Source: a virus
DNA length: 38,405 nt
Direction: 5' to 3' (one strand)
Virus record (IMG/VR): IMGVR_UViG_3300043775_002130
Location: 1-38,405 of that record
Position 1 is the first letter of the stretch, and each line of letters begins with the position of its first letter. The notes beneath the pieces are model-generated. The model was not told where the DNA came from and made no database searches. It worked only from the letters and a program-made list of their open reading frames with translations. This document shows, one piece after another, positions 32,478 through 38,025 of the stretch. Both the position numbers and the translations under genes were made by a program.

Positions 32478-32632
32478 TTGTATTCCTCCAGGTCTGCAAT
32501 CCGCATCATCTTGTCGGTAAGGCGCTCGTCATCGCGGCGATGCTCGGCTTCGTGCGCGATGATGTCGCCCTGGTTGCGGCACCGCGCGTCGCACCAGGAG
32601 CACCGCGGCGCCTCCGGATTGCGCCCGCTCAC
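32474..32632 (-). CDS. Small C2H2-type zinc finger protein
   Basis: A 52-residue protein starting at GTG 32632, overlapping the preceding stop (GTGA). A longer ATG start at 32728 would lie inside the neighbour gene and is unlikely. It contains CSWC...(12 residues)...HEAEH: Cys11-x2-Cys14-x12-His27-x3-His31, the exact spacing of classical C2H2 fingers, with Ile24 at the usual Leu position. A helical charged tail follows. It probably binds DNA or protein. Prokaryotic and phage C2H2-like fingers are known (Ros/MucR type) but usually have different spacing. Confidence 0.65.
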   Translation of the reverse strand: MSGRNPEAPRCSWCDARCRNQGDIIAHEAEHRRDDERLTDKMMRIADLEEYK

Positions 32633-32832
32633 GGCCGGCCTGCCAATCCGCAGTAGCCCTGCCACGGTCCGGCATAATAGTTGGGCTGATCGTTCTCGTC
32701 TTTTCCCGCCTTGTGAAGCCACCGCCACGCCATGCAGCGGGAACCGATGCAGTTGCCCGCATGCGTGTCGCCGTCAATGCTGCTTGCAGCCGTGGGCGGG
32801 CACCACTTCGTCTTGGCTTCTTCTTCGGTCAT
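32629..32832 (-). CDS. Small Cys/Trp-rich phage protein (KWCP...CMAWR type)
   Basis: A 67-residue protein from ATG 32832. The blocks EEAKTKWCPP, GNCIGSRCMAWRW and YCGLAGRP match a recurring small phage protein with a conserved W-C-P and C-x4-C-M-A-W-R, found in early regions of many siphophages. The four Cys (11, 28, 33 and 60) could bind a metal. The function is not known. Coupled by overlaps to both neighbours. Confidence 0.75.
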   Translation of the reverse strand: MTEEEAKTKWCPPTAASSIDGDTHAGNCIGSRCMAWRWLHKAGKDENDQPNYYAGPWQGYCGLAGRP

Positions 32833-33089
32833 TTCGCGGTCCTCTGGCACGTCACCCTGCTGCCCTTCGGCAGCACGTTCGCCAGGCTTGCCGCGTCGAG
32901 CTGGCACGCGGTCTGCCCGAGCGGCTTGCCGTGCGATCGGCAGGCGTCTTGCTGGCACGACCACAACAGGTGCGTGGCTGGCGATCGATCGTGATCGGCA
33001 GCGGCCCTAGCGCGCGGGGCGCACGTCACGACGATCAGCGCGCCGGCCAGCGCCATAGCCGGGCCGAGGAGTAGCCAGTTGCGGGTCAT
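32829..33089 (-). CDS. Secreted or membrane-anchored Cys-containing small protein
   Basis: An 86-residue protein, ATG 33089, with a strong ribosome site (AGGAGG on its strand, about 33095-33100). A hydrophobic N-terminus (LLLGPAMALAGALIVV) ends at ARA, a signal peptidase-like site. The mature part has four Cys (residues about 45, 50, 62 and 80) and would be disulphide-bonded in the periplasm. Early phage genes of this sort can block superinfection, but nothing here proves it. First gene of the minus block before the plus-strand island. Confidence 0.65.
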   Translation of the reverse strand: MTRNWLLLGPAMALAGALIVVTCAPRARAAADHDRSPATHLLWSCQQDACRSHGKPLGQTACQLDAASLANVLPKGSRVTCQRTAK

Positions 33090-33112
33090 GCTGACCTCCT
33101 GAAAAACAGCGC

Positions 33113-33148
33113 TTGCATTCGGTCTGCCCGTGTCCTAAATACCGGACA
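33113..33148 (+). promoter_or_regulatory. Promoter TTGCAT-17-TAAATA with inverted repeat over the -10
   Basis: -35 TTGCAT (33113-33118), a 17-bp spacer and -10 TAAATA (33136-33141) form a good vegetative-type promoter for the plus-strand genes at 33197. The inverted repeat TGTCC-TAAATACC-GGACA (33131-33148) exactly spans the -10. A bound regulator would therefore block transcription. The small HTH protein at 33649 is the obvious candidate to bind it. Confidence 0.7.
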
Positions 33149-33196
33149 TGGACGGGCGCTGAGGCCCGCCTGATCTGGGCAGGAGGCCCGACCAAC

Positions 33197-33412
33197 ATGA
33201 CGAACCTTCGCAAAGTCACCGAGTGCATCGCCAAGGATGGCTCTACCTATTACAGCGCGGGCGGCGATAGCCGCTTCCGCAGCAAGGCTGCAGCCCAGCA
33301 AGCCGTCGACGCCCATGCCCGCTTTGCAACGGCCGTGAACCGCGAAGGCATGACCGAAGAGGAGCGCGCGGGAGCCTTCGTCGCCTTCTTCGCCAAGCGC
33401 GAGGAGGCCTAA
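33197..33412 (+). CDS. Small unknown protein, first gene of the plus-strand island
   Basis: A 71-residue protein with AGGAGG (33181-33186) upstream of ATG 33197. It reads TNLRKVTECIAKDGSTYYSAGGDSRFRSKAAAQQAVDAHARF then a charged helix ending KREEA. No known family seen. It is transcribed against the surrounding early operon from its own promoter, so it is likely an independently acquired (moron-type) gene, perhaps expressed in the prophage. Confidence 0.7.
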   Translation: MTNLRKVTECIAKDGSTYYSAGGDSRFRSKAAAQQAVDAHARFATAVNREGMTEEERAGAFVAFFAKREEA

Positions 33413-33415
33413 GCC

Positions 33416-33652
33416 ATGACCAAGATCGAATGGCAGGCGACGCGGACATGGTGCGACGACCTCGCGGCCGTCACCGGCATGGACCACGACTATCCGACCG
33501 GCTTCACCTACCGCGACGGTGGCGAACACATCGAAGCGCGCGAGTGGGGCTTTGGGGTCGTGATCGGCACCACGGAAGCCGAGTTCAAGACGCTGGAAGA
33601 GGCCGAGGATTACCTTTGGGCCGAATGGGCGGACGGCGAGTGCAACGGATGA
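33416..33652 (+). CDS. Small acidic unknown protein of the plus-strand island
   Basis: A 78-residue protein with GAGGAGG (33401-33407) upstream. It is strongly acidic and aromatic: TKIEWQATRTWCDDLAAVTGMDHDYPTGFTY...EAEFKTLEEAEDYLWAEWADGE. Compact, acidic proteins of this size are typical of phage inhibitors that mimic nucleic acid or bind host nucleases, but no family is recognised. Overlaps the HTH gene start by ATGA. Confidence 0.7.
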   Translation: MTKIEWQATRTWCDDLAAVTGMDHDYPTGFTYRDGGEHIEAREWGFGVVIGTTEAEFKTLEEAEDYLWAEWADGECNG

Positions 33653-33864
33653 CCCCCGCTCTCCTCCGCGAGGCCGGCGAGGCCATGTACGGCCCGCGCT
33701 GGCAATCCGACCTTTCCCGCGACCTGAAGGTGTCAGACCGGACGGTGCGGCGCTGGGATGCGGGATCGAATGAAATTCCGGCCGGCGTCTGGGCCGAGAT
33801 CCGGGCGCTGCTGAAGGCGCGCGGGCTGGCGCTGGCATCGGTGAGGCGGAAGCTGCCGAGGTGA
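33649..33864 (+). CDS. Small HTH protein, possible aca-type autoregulator
   Basis: A 71-residue protein, ATG 33649 coupled to the gene before it. The helix-turn-helix is WQSDLSRDLKVSDRTVRRWDAG, followed by a second helical part (VWAEIRALLKARGLALASV) with basic end. It is a Cro-sized DNA-binding protein. Its place as last gene of a short operon, with an inverted repeat over the operon's -10, suggests it autorepresses this operon, as aca proteins do. Its stop abuts the orphan methyltransferase stop on the other strand. Confidence 0.75.
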   Translation: MTPALLREAGEAMYGPRWQSDLSRDLKVSDRTVRRWDAGSNEIPAGVWAEIRALLKARGLALASVRRKLPR

Positions 33865-33966
33865 TCATGTGGCGGCCTTCTCTGTAAGGTTCTCGACGAA
33901 GGCGATCCGCTCACCGATCCAAGCCATACAAGGCACTGCCATCGAGCTGCCGAGCGCCTTGTAGCG
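33865..33966 (-). pseudogene. Orphan 3' end (motif X) of a cytosine-C5 methyltransferase
   Basis: On the minus strand this codes RYKALGSSMAVPCMAWIGERI followed by 12 more residues and a stop at 33865-33867, 33 residues in all. It matches the motif X end of the intact methyltransferase at 34499-36118 (R476 onward): over 27 aligned residues 20 are identical (74%), but DNA identity is 53 of 81 bases (65%) and 12 of the 20 shared residues use different codons. There is no start codon or upstream homology. It looks like the original gene end, cut off by the HNH unit, kept as a remnant. Confidence 0.8.
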
Positions 33967-33981
33967 AGATATGCTTCCCTT

Positions 33982-34656
33982 ATGGCACCCAAGAGAACCA
34001 ATCGCCCTTGCTCCATCGACGGATGCGGCAGAAGACACGCTGCACACGGACTTTGCTTGATGCACTACAAGCGCCAGATGCGGCATGGATCGCCTGAATA
34101 TAGGTGGGCTGGCCGCGTCGTTGGCCGCTCCTGTAAACACTGTGACCGTCCTGTCACGGCACGCGAGATGTGCGTCCGGCACTATCAGATGTGGCATCGG
34201 CACGGTGACGCGCTTTACGCGGATAAACAGAAGAAGCACGGCCTGCCGAGCGGCACGCACGAGCGGCACGGCTACTTGATGGTATGCCCTGTGGTGGACG
34301 CGATCACGAAAGCCGCGCCAGTCACAAATCCAGCCATTGAGAAGGGCGACCGGCCCCACGCCGCGATGATTAAGAACCACGGCCTTCGGGATGGCTCGCA
34401 GCGATACAGGCGCGAATGGGAACACCGCAAAATTGCAAAGGCGAGGAAGGGTGAAATCGTTCACCACATCGACCTGGACGCCGCCAACAACGATCCCTCT
34501 AATCTCCATGTGTTTCCCTCTCCAGCGGCGCATTCGACGGCGCACCGTTCGCTTGAGCGGGCCGCCTGCGCTTTGCTGCGGGCTGGGCTTCTGTTCTTTG
34601 ATCGAGCGGCTGGAGTTTATCGACCAACGCAATCCGTTGACCGATCCACCTCATAA
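33982..34656 (+). CDS. HNH homing-type endonuclease with two zinc-finger modules
   Basis: A 224-residue protein from ATG 33982, 10-16 bases past the orphan methyltransferase end. Two Cys/His modules open it: PCSIDGCGRRHAAHGLCLMHY and SCKHCDRPVTAREMCVRHY. The nuclease domain at the end has EIVHHIDLDAANNDPSNLHVF (His-His, Asn, then His in the following AHSTAH), typical of free-standing phage HNH homing enzymes. Lower local GC (57% in a counted line) than the backbone. The C-terminal 50 residues overlap antisense with the end of the methyltransferase gene. Likely cuts motif X DNA of intron-less relatives. Confidence 0.85.
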   Translation: MAPKRTNRPCSIDGCGRRHAAHGLCLMHYKRQMRHGSPEYRWAGRVVGRSCKHCDRPVTAREMCVRHYQMWHRHGDALYADKQKKHGLPSGTHERHGYLMVCPVVDAITKAAPVTNPAIEKGDRPHAAMIKNHGLRDGSQRYRREWEHRKIAKARKGEIVHHIDLDAANNDPSNLHVFPSPAAHSTAHRSLERAACALLRAGLLFFDRAAGVYRPTQSVDRSTS

Positions 34657-36118
34657 CGGGAACAGCCATACTATTCCCCAAAGCCTTATATCTGTTTCCG
34701 TCCGCTGCCGGCTTTCCCCGATACGGGACCAGCGTGTAGTCGTCGGGAAACCCCTGAAGGCGCTCGCATTCTCGAGGTGTGAGGCGGCGGACGGCGGTGG
34801 CGGCGACATAGCTTCGCGACGACCCGCCAGATGCCGCCCTGATGTTCGCCGTGTCGTGCGGCCCCTCAAATTGAGCGCCGCCCTCCCTGCCGCGGAGGTC
34901 AAAGGCGACGGCAGGCGTCTGGCTCTTGATAAGCGCAGGCGAGAAGTCCTCGTGCATAGCAAGGTTCTGCGTCGCTCCGCGCTGCCACTCAAAGGCAATC
35001 GCCGGCATCACCCCGCCGTTCGCGTGGCTCTTGTCATGGCCGCCGGCGCGCAATGTCGGGGAGATAGGCCCGGCATCAGCCCCGTGGTCTTTTACGGAAA
35101 AGGCAATCGCGGGGGGATGCGCTCCCGCAGCAAGCGGATGGCATGGATCGCCCGACTTCGGCTTGCTGTAGTTCGCCGCGCTGGTGATCTGCGTGGTGTC
35201 GAATGGCACCGGCTCAACGATGTAATCGCCGCCCTGGTTTCCGCCGACAGGGCCGCCGGCCATGATTGGCTGGGCGATGTCTGTCTCGCGCGCCTTGTAG
35301 TCCTTGCCGCTGTTCATCGGCATGATGGAGAAGGCGACGGGAACCAGCGGCGTGCCGCGTCCTGTGCCGTCCTCGCTGGCGTCGAAGCCTTCGGCGCGGA
35401 GGGCGTGGGTAACGAACGTCTCGGATTCAAAGTCACGCCGGCCAGAGTGGGCGGTAAGACAATGGGAAATCAGGCCGCCGTCGCAGTCAAAGTCGGTTCC
35501 GAGTCCGCCACCGCCTTTAGTGCGTGCGCTAATGGTGGGGGCAACTCCTTCCCCCGCTTCGCGGCGCGGCGCAGGATGCCCGAGCAGGCTTTCGCGCTCA
35601 AAAATAACCGCTGCGGCACGTCGCCAGTCTCCAAGACATCCGACAACGAACACGCGCGCCCGTCGCTGGGCCAGGTTGAAGTATTGAGCGTCAAGAACCC
35701 GGTAGGCGAACCCATACCCGAGTTCTGCCAGCCCTCCGAGGAAGGCTCCAAGCGCCCGTCCTTCGTCTGACGACAGGACACCGGGGACATTCTCCCAAAC
35801 GATCCACCGTGGCTGCGTTCGCGCAGCCAGGCGTAGGAACTCAAGTGTGAGGTTCCCTCGATCGCCAGTAATTCCTGCGCGAAGTCCGGCGACGCTGAAG
35901 TCCTGGCAGGGGGTGCCTCCGACAAGAAGGTCAATTGATCCATAGTCGTCGGCTCCGATCGTGGTGAAGTCTCCGTGCAGCGGGACGGTAGGGTAGTGGT
36001 GCGCCAGCACGGCGCGCGGGAACGGGTCGATCTCGCTGAAGGCAACGGGCGTCCAGCCAAGCGGATGCCAAGCGACCGTCGCGGCCTCGATGCCGGAACA
36101 GACGCTCAGATACCTCAT
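34499..36118 (-). CDS. DNA (cytosine-5-)-methyltransferase
   Basis: A 539-residue enzyme from ATG 36118. Motifs in order: YLSVCSGIEAATVAW (I), GGTPCQDFSVAG with catalytic Cys71 (IV), WENV (109-111, VI), QRRARVF (151-157, VIII), then a long variable region (about 180-430) with repeated AF...PTLRAGG-like segments as target recognition, RECERLQGFPDDY (IX) and RYKALGNSMAVPVM (X, from 476). It should methylate phage DNA to resist host restriction. The end after motif X (about 480-539, basic and Pro/Ala-rich) is unusual and is antisense to the HNH gene. Stop at 34499. Confidence 0.93.
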   Translation of the reverse strand: MRYLSVCSGIEAATVAWHPLGWTPVAFSEIDPFPRAVLAHHYPTVPLHGDFTTIGADDYGSIDLLVGGTPCQDFSVAGLRAGITGDRGNLTLEFLRLAARTQPRWIVWENVPGVLSSDEGRALGAFLGGLAELGYGFAYRVLDAQYFNLAQRRARVFVVGCLGDWRRAAAVIFERESLLGHPAPRREAGEGVAPTISARTKGGGGLGTDFDCDGGLISHCLTAHSGRRDFESETFVTHALRAEGFDASEDGTGRGTPLVPVAFSIMPMNSGKDYKARETDIAQPIMAGGPVGGNQGGDYIVEPVPFDTTQITSAANYSKPKSGDPCHPLAAGAHPPAIAFSVKDHGADAGPISPTLRAGGHDKSHANGGVMPAIAFEWQRGATQNLAMHEDFSPALIKSQTPAVAFDLRGREGGAQFEGPHDTANIRAASGGSSRSYVAATAVRRLTPRECERLQGFPDDYTLVPYRGKPAADGNRYKALGNSMAVPVMRWIGQRIALVDKLQPLDQRTEAQPAAKRRRPAQANGAPSNAPLERETHGD

Positions 36119-36288
36119 GTGCCGGTCCTTGCGGCATGCTGCAGGCCCGTTTCCCGGTGCAGGCGGCTGGTGTGATCGACCATGGCCGCGAGCGTGCCGA
36201 CAAAGGGCGTTCCCATATCCTCGCGGATGACGCCGTCGATGATGGGCCGCACGAACCAGAGCGGCTGGCCGTTGGTGCGCGCGCTCAT
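36115..36288 (-). CDS. Small early protein before the methyltransferase, unknown
   Basis: A 57-residue protein from ATG 36288, overlapping the methyltransferase start by ATGA and the preceding stop by one base. It reads SARTNGQPLWFVRPIIDGVIREDMGTPFVGTLAAMVDHTSRLHRE. Function unknown. The tight coupling suggests co-expression with the methyltransferase, perhaps as an accessory. Confidence 0.65.
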   Translation of the reverse strand: MSARTNGQPLWFVRPIIDGVIREDMGTPFVGTLAAMVDHTSRLHRETGLQHAARTGT

Positions 36289-36536
36289 CAGGCCGCACTC
36301 ACCGGCTCGCCGGCGCGCTCCAGCGGCCAGCACAACCGCGCCTGCGCCTCGCTGCCTGGCATCGAGGCCGGGGTGACGATCACGATGAGGTCTTTCGCCC
36401 GGACGGTGCGGGCCACGGTCTCGCCGTCGAACTTGACCTCGACGAAGTTGACGCCGGCGTGCGCGACGGTGCCGGCCCCGTAGGACCGCAGCGGGTTGCG
36501 GTGGATCACGCGGGCGTTGCGGGTGATGTTGGACAT
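36288..36536 (-). CDS. First gene of the leftward early operon, unknown
   Basis: An 82-residue protein from ATG 36536 with ribosome site GGGAGGG on its strand (36541-36547). Text includes RNARVIHRNPLRSYGAGTVAHAGVNFVEVKFDGETVARTVRAKDLIVI, a beta-rich SH3-like pattern. It is the first gene after the leftward promoter, so expressed earliest. Function not recognised. Confidence 0.65.
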   Translation of the reverse strand: MSNITRNARVIHRNPLRSYGAGTVAHAGVNFVEVKFDGETVARTVRAKDLIVIVTPASMPGSEAQARLCWPLERAGEPVSAA

Positions 36537-36550
36537 GCTGCCCTCCCGAT

Positions 36551-36570
36551 CGAGCGATGGGTGTCGCTCG
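36551..36570 (-). other. Leader hairpin of the leftward early transcript
   Basis: CGAGCGA (36551-36557) pairs perfectly with TCGCTCG (36564-36570) around a 6-base loop. A second small stem CCGGG/CCCGG lies at 36573-36587. They lie in the 75-base leader between the leftward promoter and the first gene. Hairpins here could be antitermination (nut-like) or translation control elements, or only incidental. Confidence 0.45.
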
Positions 36571-36618
36571 CTCCGGGTGCGGCCCGGCCCGTGTCGGCGT
36601 GGTGCTGACGTGACGGAG

Positions 36619-36663
36619 TTAATACGAAACGTCACGCATAAGTCAACACAAAACGTCACGCAT
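36619..36663 (-). promoter_or_regulatory. Leftward early promoter with two repressor operators
   Basis: On the minus strand: -35 TTGACT (36646-36641), 16-bp spacer, -10 TATTAA (36624-36619). The 13-mer AAACGTCACGCAT (plus strand) occurs at 36627-36639, exactly within the spacer, and again at 36651-36663, just upstream of the -35, 24 bp apart. This is the form of a repressor-controlled lambda pL. The same core occurs at the rightward promoter. Confidence 0.8.
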
Positions 36664-36702
36664 CAACATGTAGGCTTTTTGCCAACTTCGCGGAGGTTGG
36701 GG

Positions 36703-36951
36703 ATGAATTGGCTGCGTTCTTTGTTTGGGGGAGGGGCGTCGAAGCGAGAGCCAGCGCCAAATCAGCGGCAGCCAAGCTCGCCCAAAACGCTAGCCGAGCT
36801 CGCCGCTCGCGCTCAGCCTTATGCGGAAATTCGATTTGTCGAAGACGTGCTCAAGGTCTACCGGCGCACCGGGAAACTGTCCTCCAAACAAACCGAAGCG
36901 CTTATGCGAATCGTGTTGGAGCGCGAGGCAGAAGAACGCGACGGTAACTAG
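36703..36951 (+). CDS. Unknown plus-strand protein between the leftward promoter and the repressor
   Basis: An 82-residue protein, GGAGG (36692-36696) before ATG 36703. Begins NWLRSLFGGGASKREPAPNQRQPSSP (amphipathic start then a basic, Pro-rich linker) and ends with a charged helical domain (AARAQPYAEIRFVEDVLKVYRRTGKLSSKQTEALMRIVLERE). It is transcribed away from the leftward promoter and converges on the repressor gene. It would share operators with that promoter. Possible immunity or antirepressor gene; no evidence beyond location. Confidence 0.6.
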   Translation: MNWLRSLFGGGASKREPAPNQRQPSSPKTLAELAARAQPYAEIRFVEDVLKVYRRTGKLSSKQTEALMRIVLEREAEERDGN

Positions 36952-36972
36952 CGCCGCCGCTCTGCTCGACCA

Positions 36973-37695
36973 TTAGAACCTCGTAAAACCCAATATAACA
37001 CGCCCGTTGATGTGCGCCTCATCGACGGTGCGCTCATAGGTTTCATACTTCGGGTTATCGCTCTTGATGCGAACGGTCGGCGGGTTGCTGCCGGGGATGA
37101 GCTCGACGCGCTTTATGACCAACCCCATGCCGTCCCAAACGTAGAAGATGCCCGGCGGGGTGGGGCGCTTGTCGTGAATGTGCACCATGACTTTTTGGCC
37201 GGGGTAAAGCGTCGGCATCATCGAATCGCCAAGCACTTCGGCGATGATGACCTCGCCAGCGTTGGCGCCGAATGCCTGGCGGAAGCCAGCGGACGGGAAA
37301 CTATATTGGCCGGTCATCGCGTCGACCGCATCGGCTTGCGTAATGAGGAATTGACCATCCGCGCCATGGCCCGCCATAGCGTGCACCTCGAGCTCAGGCA
37401 CCATGACCGAAGCCTTATCGGCAAATAATAATTGCTTAGCGATAGGTTCTGGGCGGTCATCAGGATCGACGCCCTTCGGCGGTGTGCCCTTGCCGTAGAG
37501 CAACCATTCCACCGAAACGCCAGTGCGCCGACCGGCTCGCGCGTACAAGCTTGCGGCCGCCTTGGGGATGGAATCGCGCGCAATGTGCTGGCGCATCGTT
37601 GCCTCTTGGATCGTGGCGGCGCGCGCCAAGTCCGAAAGGCTTTCAAAGCCGGCGGCTTCGGCTAGTGCGCGCAACCGGTCGGCGGGACTGCTCAT
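36973..37695 (-). CDS. CI-like repressor with S24 LexA-type peptidase domain
   Basis: A 240-residue protein from ATG 37695. N-terminal helix-turn-helix (about 5-60: LSDLARAATIQEATMRQHIAR...SVEWLLYGKG). The S24 domain has the nucleophile Ser158 in EVLGDSMMP and the base Lys195 in LVIKRVE, with a plausible Ala108-Gly109 self-cleavage pair in HAMAGHG. It should maintain lysogeny and be inactivated by RecA-stimulated self-cleavage after DNA damage. It probably binds the AACGTCACGC motif at both early promoters. Divergent from the Cro-like gene. Confidence 0.92.
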   Translation of the reverse strand: MSSPADRLRALAEAAGFESLSDLARAATIQEATMRQHIARDSIPKAAASLYARAGRRTGVSVEWLLYGKGTPPKGVDPDDRPEPIAKQLLFADKASVMVPELEVHAMAGHGADGQFLITQADAVDAMTGQYSFPSAGFRQAFGANAGEVIIAEVLGDSMMPTLYPGQKVMVHIHDKRPTPPGIFYVWDGMGLVIKRVELIPGSNPPTVRIKSDNPKYETYERTVDEAHINGRVILGFTRF

Positions 37696-37704
37696 GGGCA
37701 CAAA

Positions 37705-37763
37705 GCGTAACGCAGCGAGCGTGACGTTAGGTGTTGACGTGTCATATGACGAAATGTAACGTC
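37705..37763 (+). promoter_or_regulatory. Rightward early promoter and operators between repressor and Cro-like gene
   Basis: -35 TTGACG (37734-37739), 17-bp spacer and -10 TAACGT (37757-37762) drive the Cro-like gene. GCGTGACGTT (37719-37728) is the exact inverse of the leftward operator core AACGTCACGC. GCGTAACGC (37705-37713) and AACGTCCGCGC (37758-37768) are partial copies. The predicted transcript starts almost at the ATG (37771), so the Cro message may be leaderless. No strong minus-strand promoter for the repressor is obvious. Confidence 0.75.
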
Positions 37764-37770
37764 CGCGCCT

Positions 37771-38022
37771 ATGGAAACCTTCAGCGACTTGGTCGATGGC
37801 TTTGGTGGTGCCGCAAAAATGGCACCCCAAATCAGTGAAAGCCCCAACACCATTAGGCAGTGGGTCGCGCGCGGAAGCGTCCCGGCCCGATACTGGCAGC
37901 AGATAATTGAGGCTGCGCAGCGGCTAAGTGTTCGCGGCGTCACGTATGCCGCACTGGCTGAACTTGCGAATCGAAAAAAGGCAACGCCACCGCGCCGCCA
38001 GCTTCGGAAGAAGGCGGCCTGA
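37771..38022 (+). CDS. Cro-like carph-isopro domain DNA-binding protein
   Basis: An 83-residue protein from ATG 37771 with no Shine-Dalgarno. It reads FSDLVDGFGGAAKMAPQISESPNTIRQWVARGSVPARYWQQII, the carph-isopro/Cro-type helix-turn-helix in which RGS(I/V)PARYW is the hallmark. Length and divergent position opposite the repressor identify it as the Cro analogue. It probably reduces repressor synthesis during lytic growth. A basic tail (RKKATPPRRQLRKKAA) may add non-specific DNA affinity. Confidence 0.85.
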   Translation: METFSDLVDGFGGAAKMAPQISESPNTIRQWVARGSVPARYWQQIIEAAQRLSVRGVTYAALAELANRKKATPPRRQLRKKAA

Positions 38023-38025
38023 GCA

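Noticed and set aside
33865-34632. A 255-residue minus-strand gene across the HNH locus
   Set aside because: Only its last 33 residues have meaning (orphan motif X); the rest is antisense to the HNH gene and shows no homology to a methyltransferase.
33865-34693. HNH insertion as a simple transposon with target-site duplication
   Set aside because: The two flanking motif X copies are only 65% identical in DNA with different codons, so they cannot be a fresh target duplication; no terminal inverted repeats or transposase are seen.
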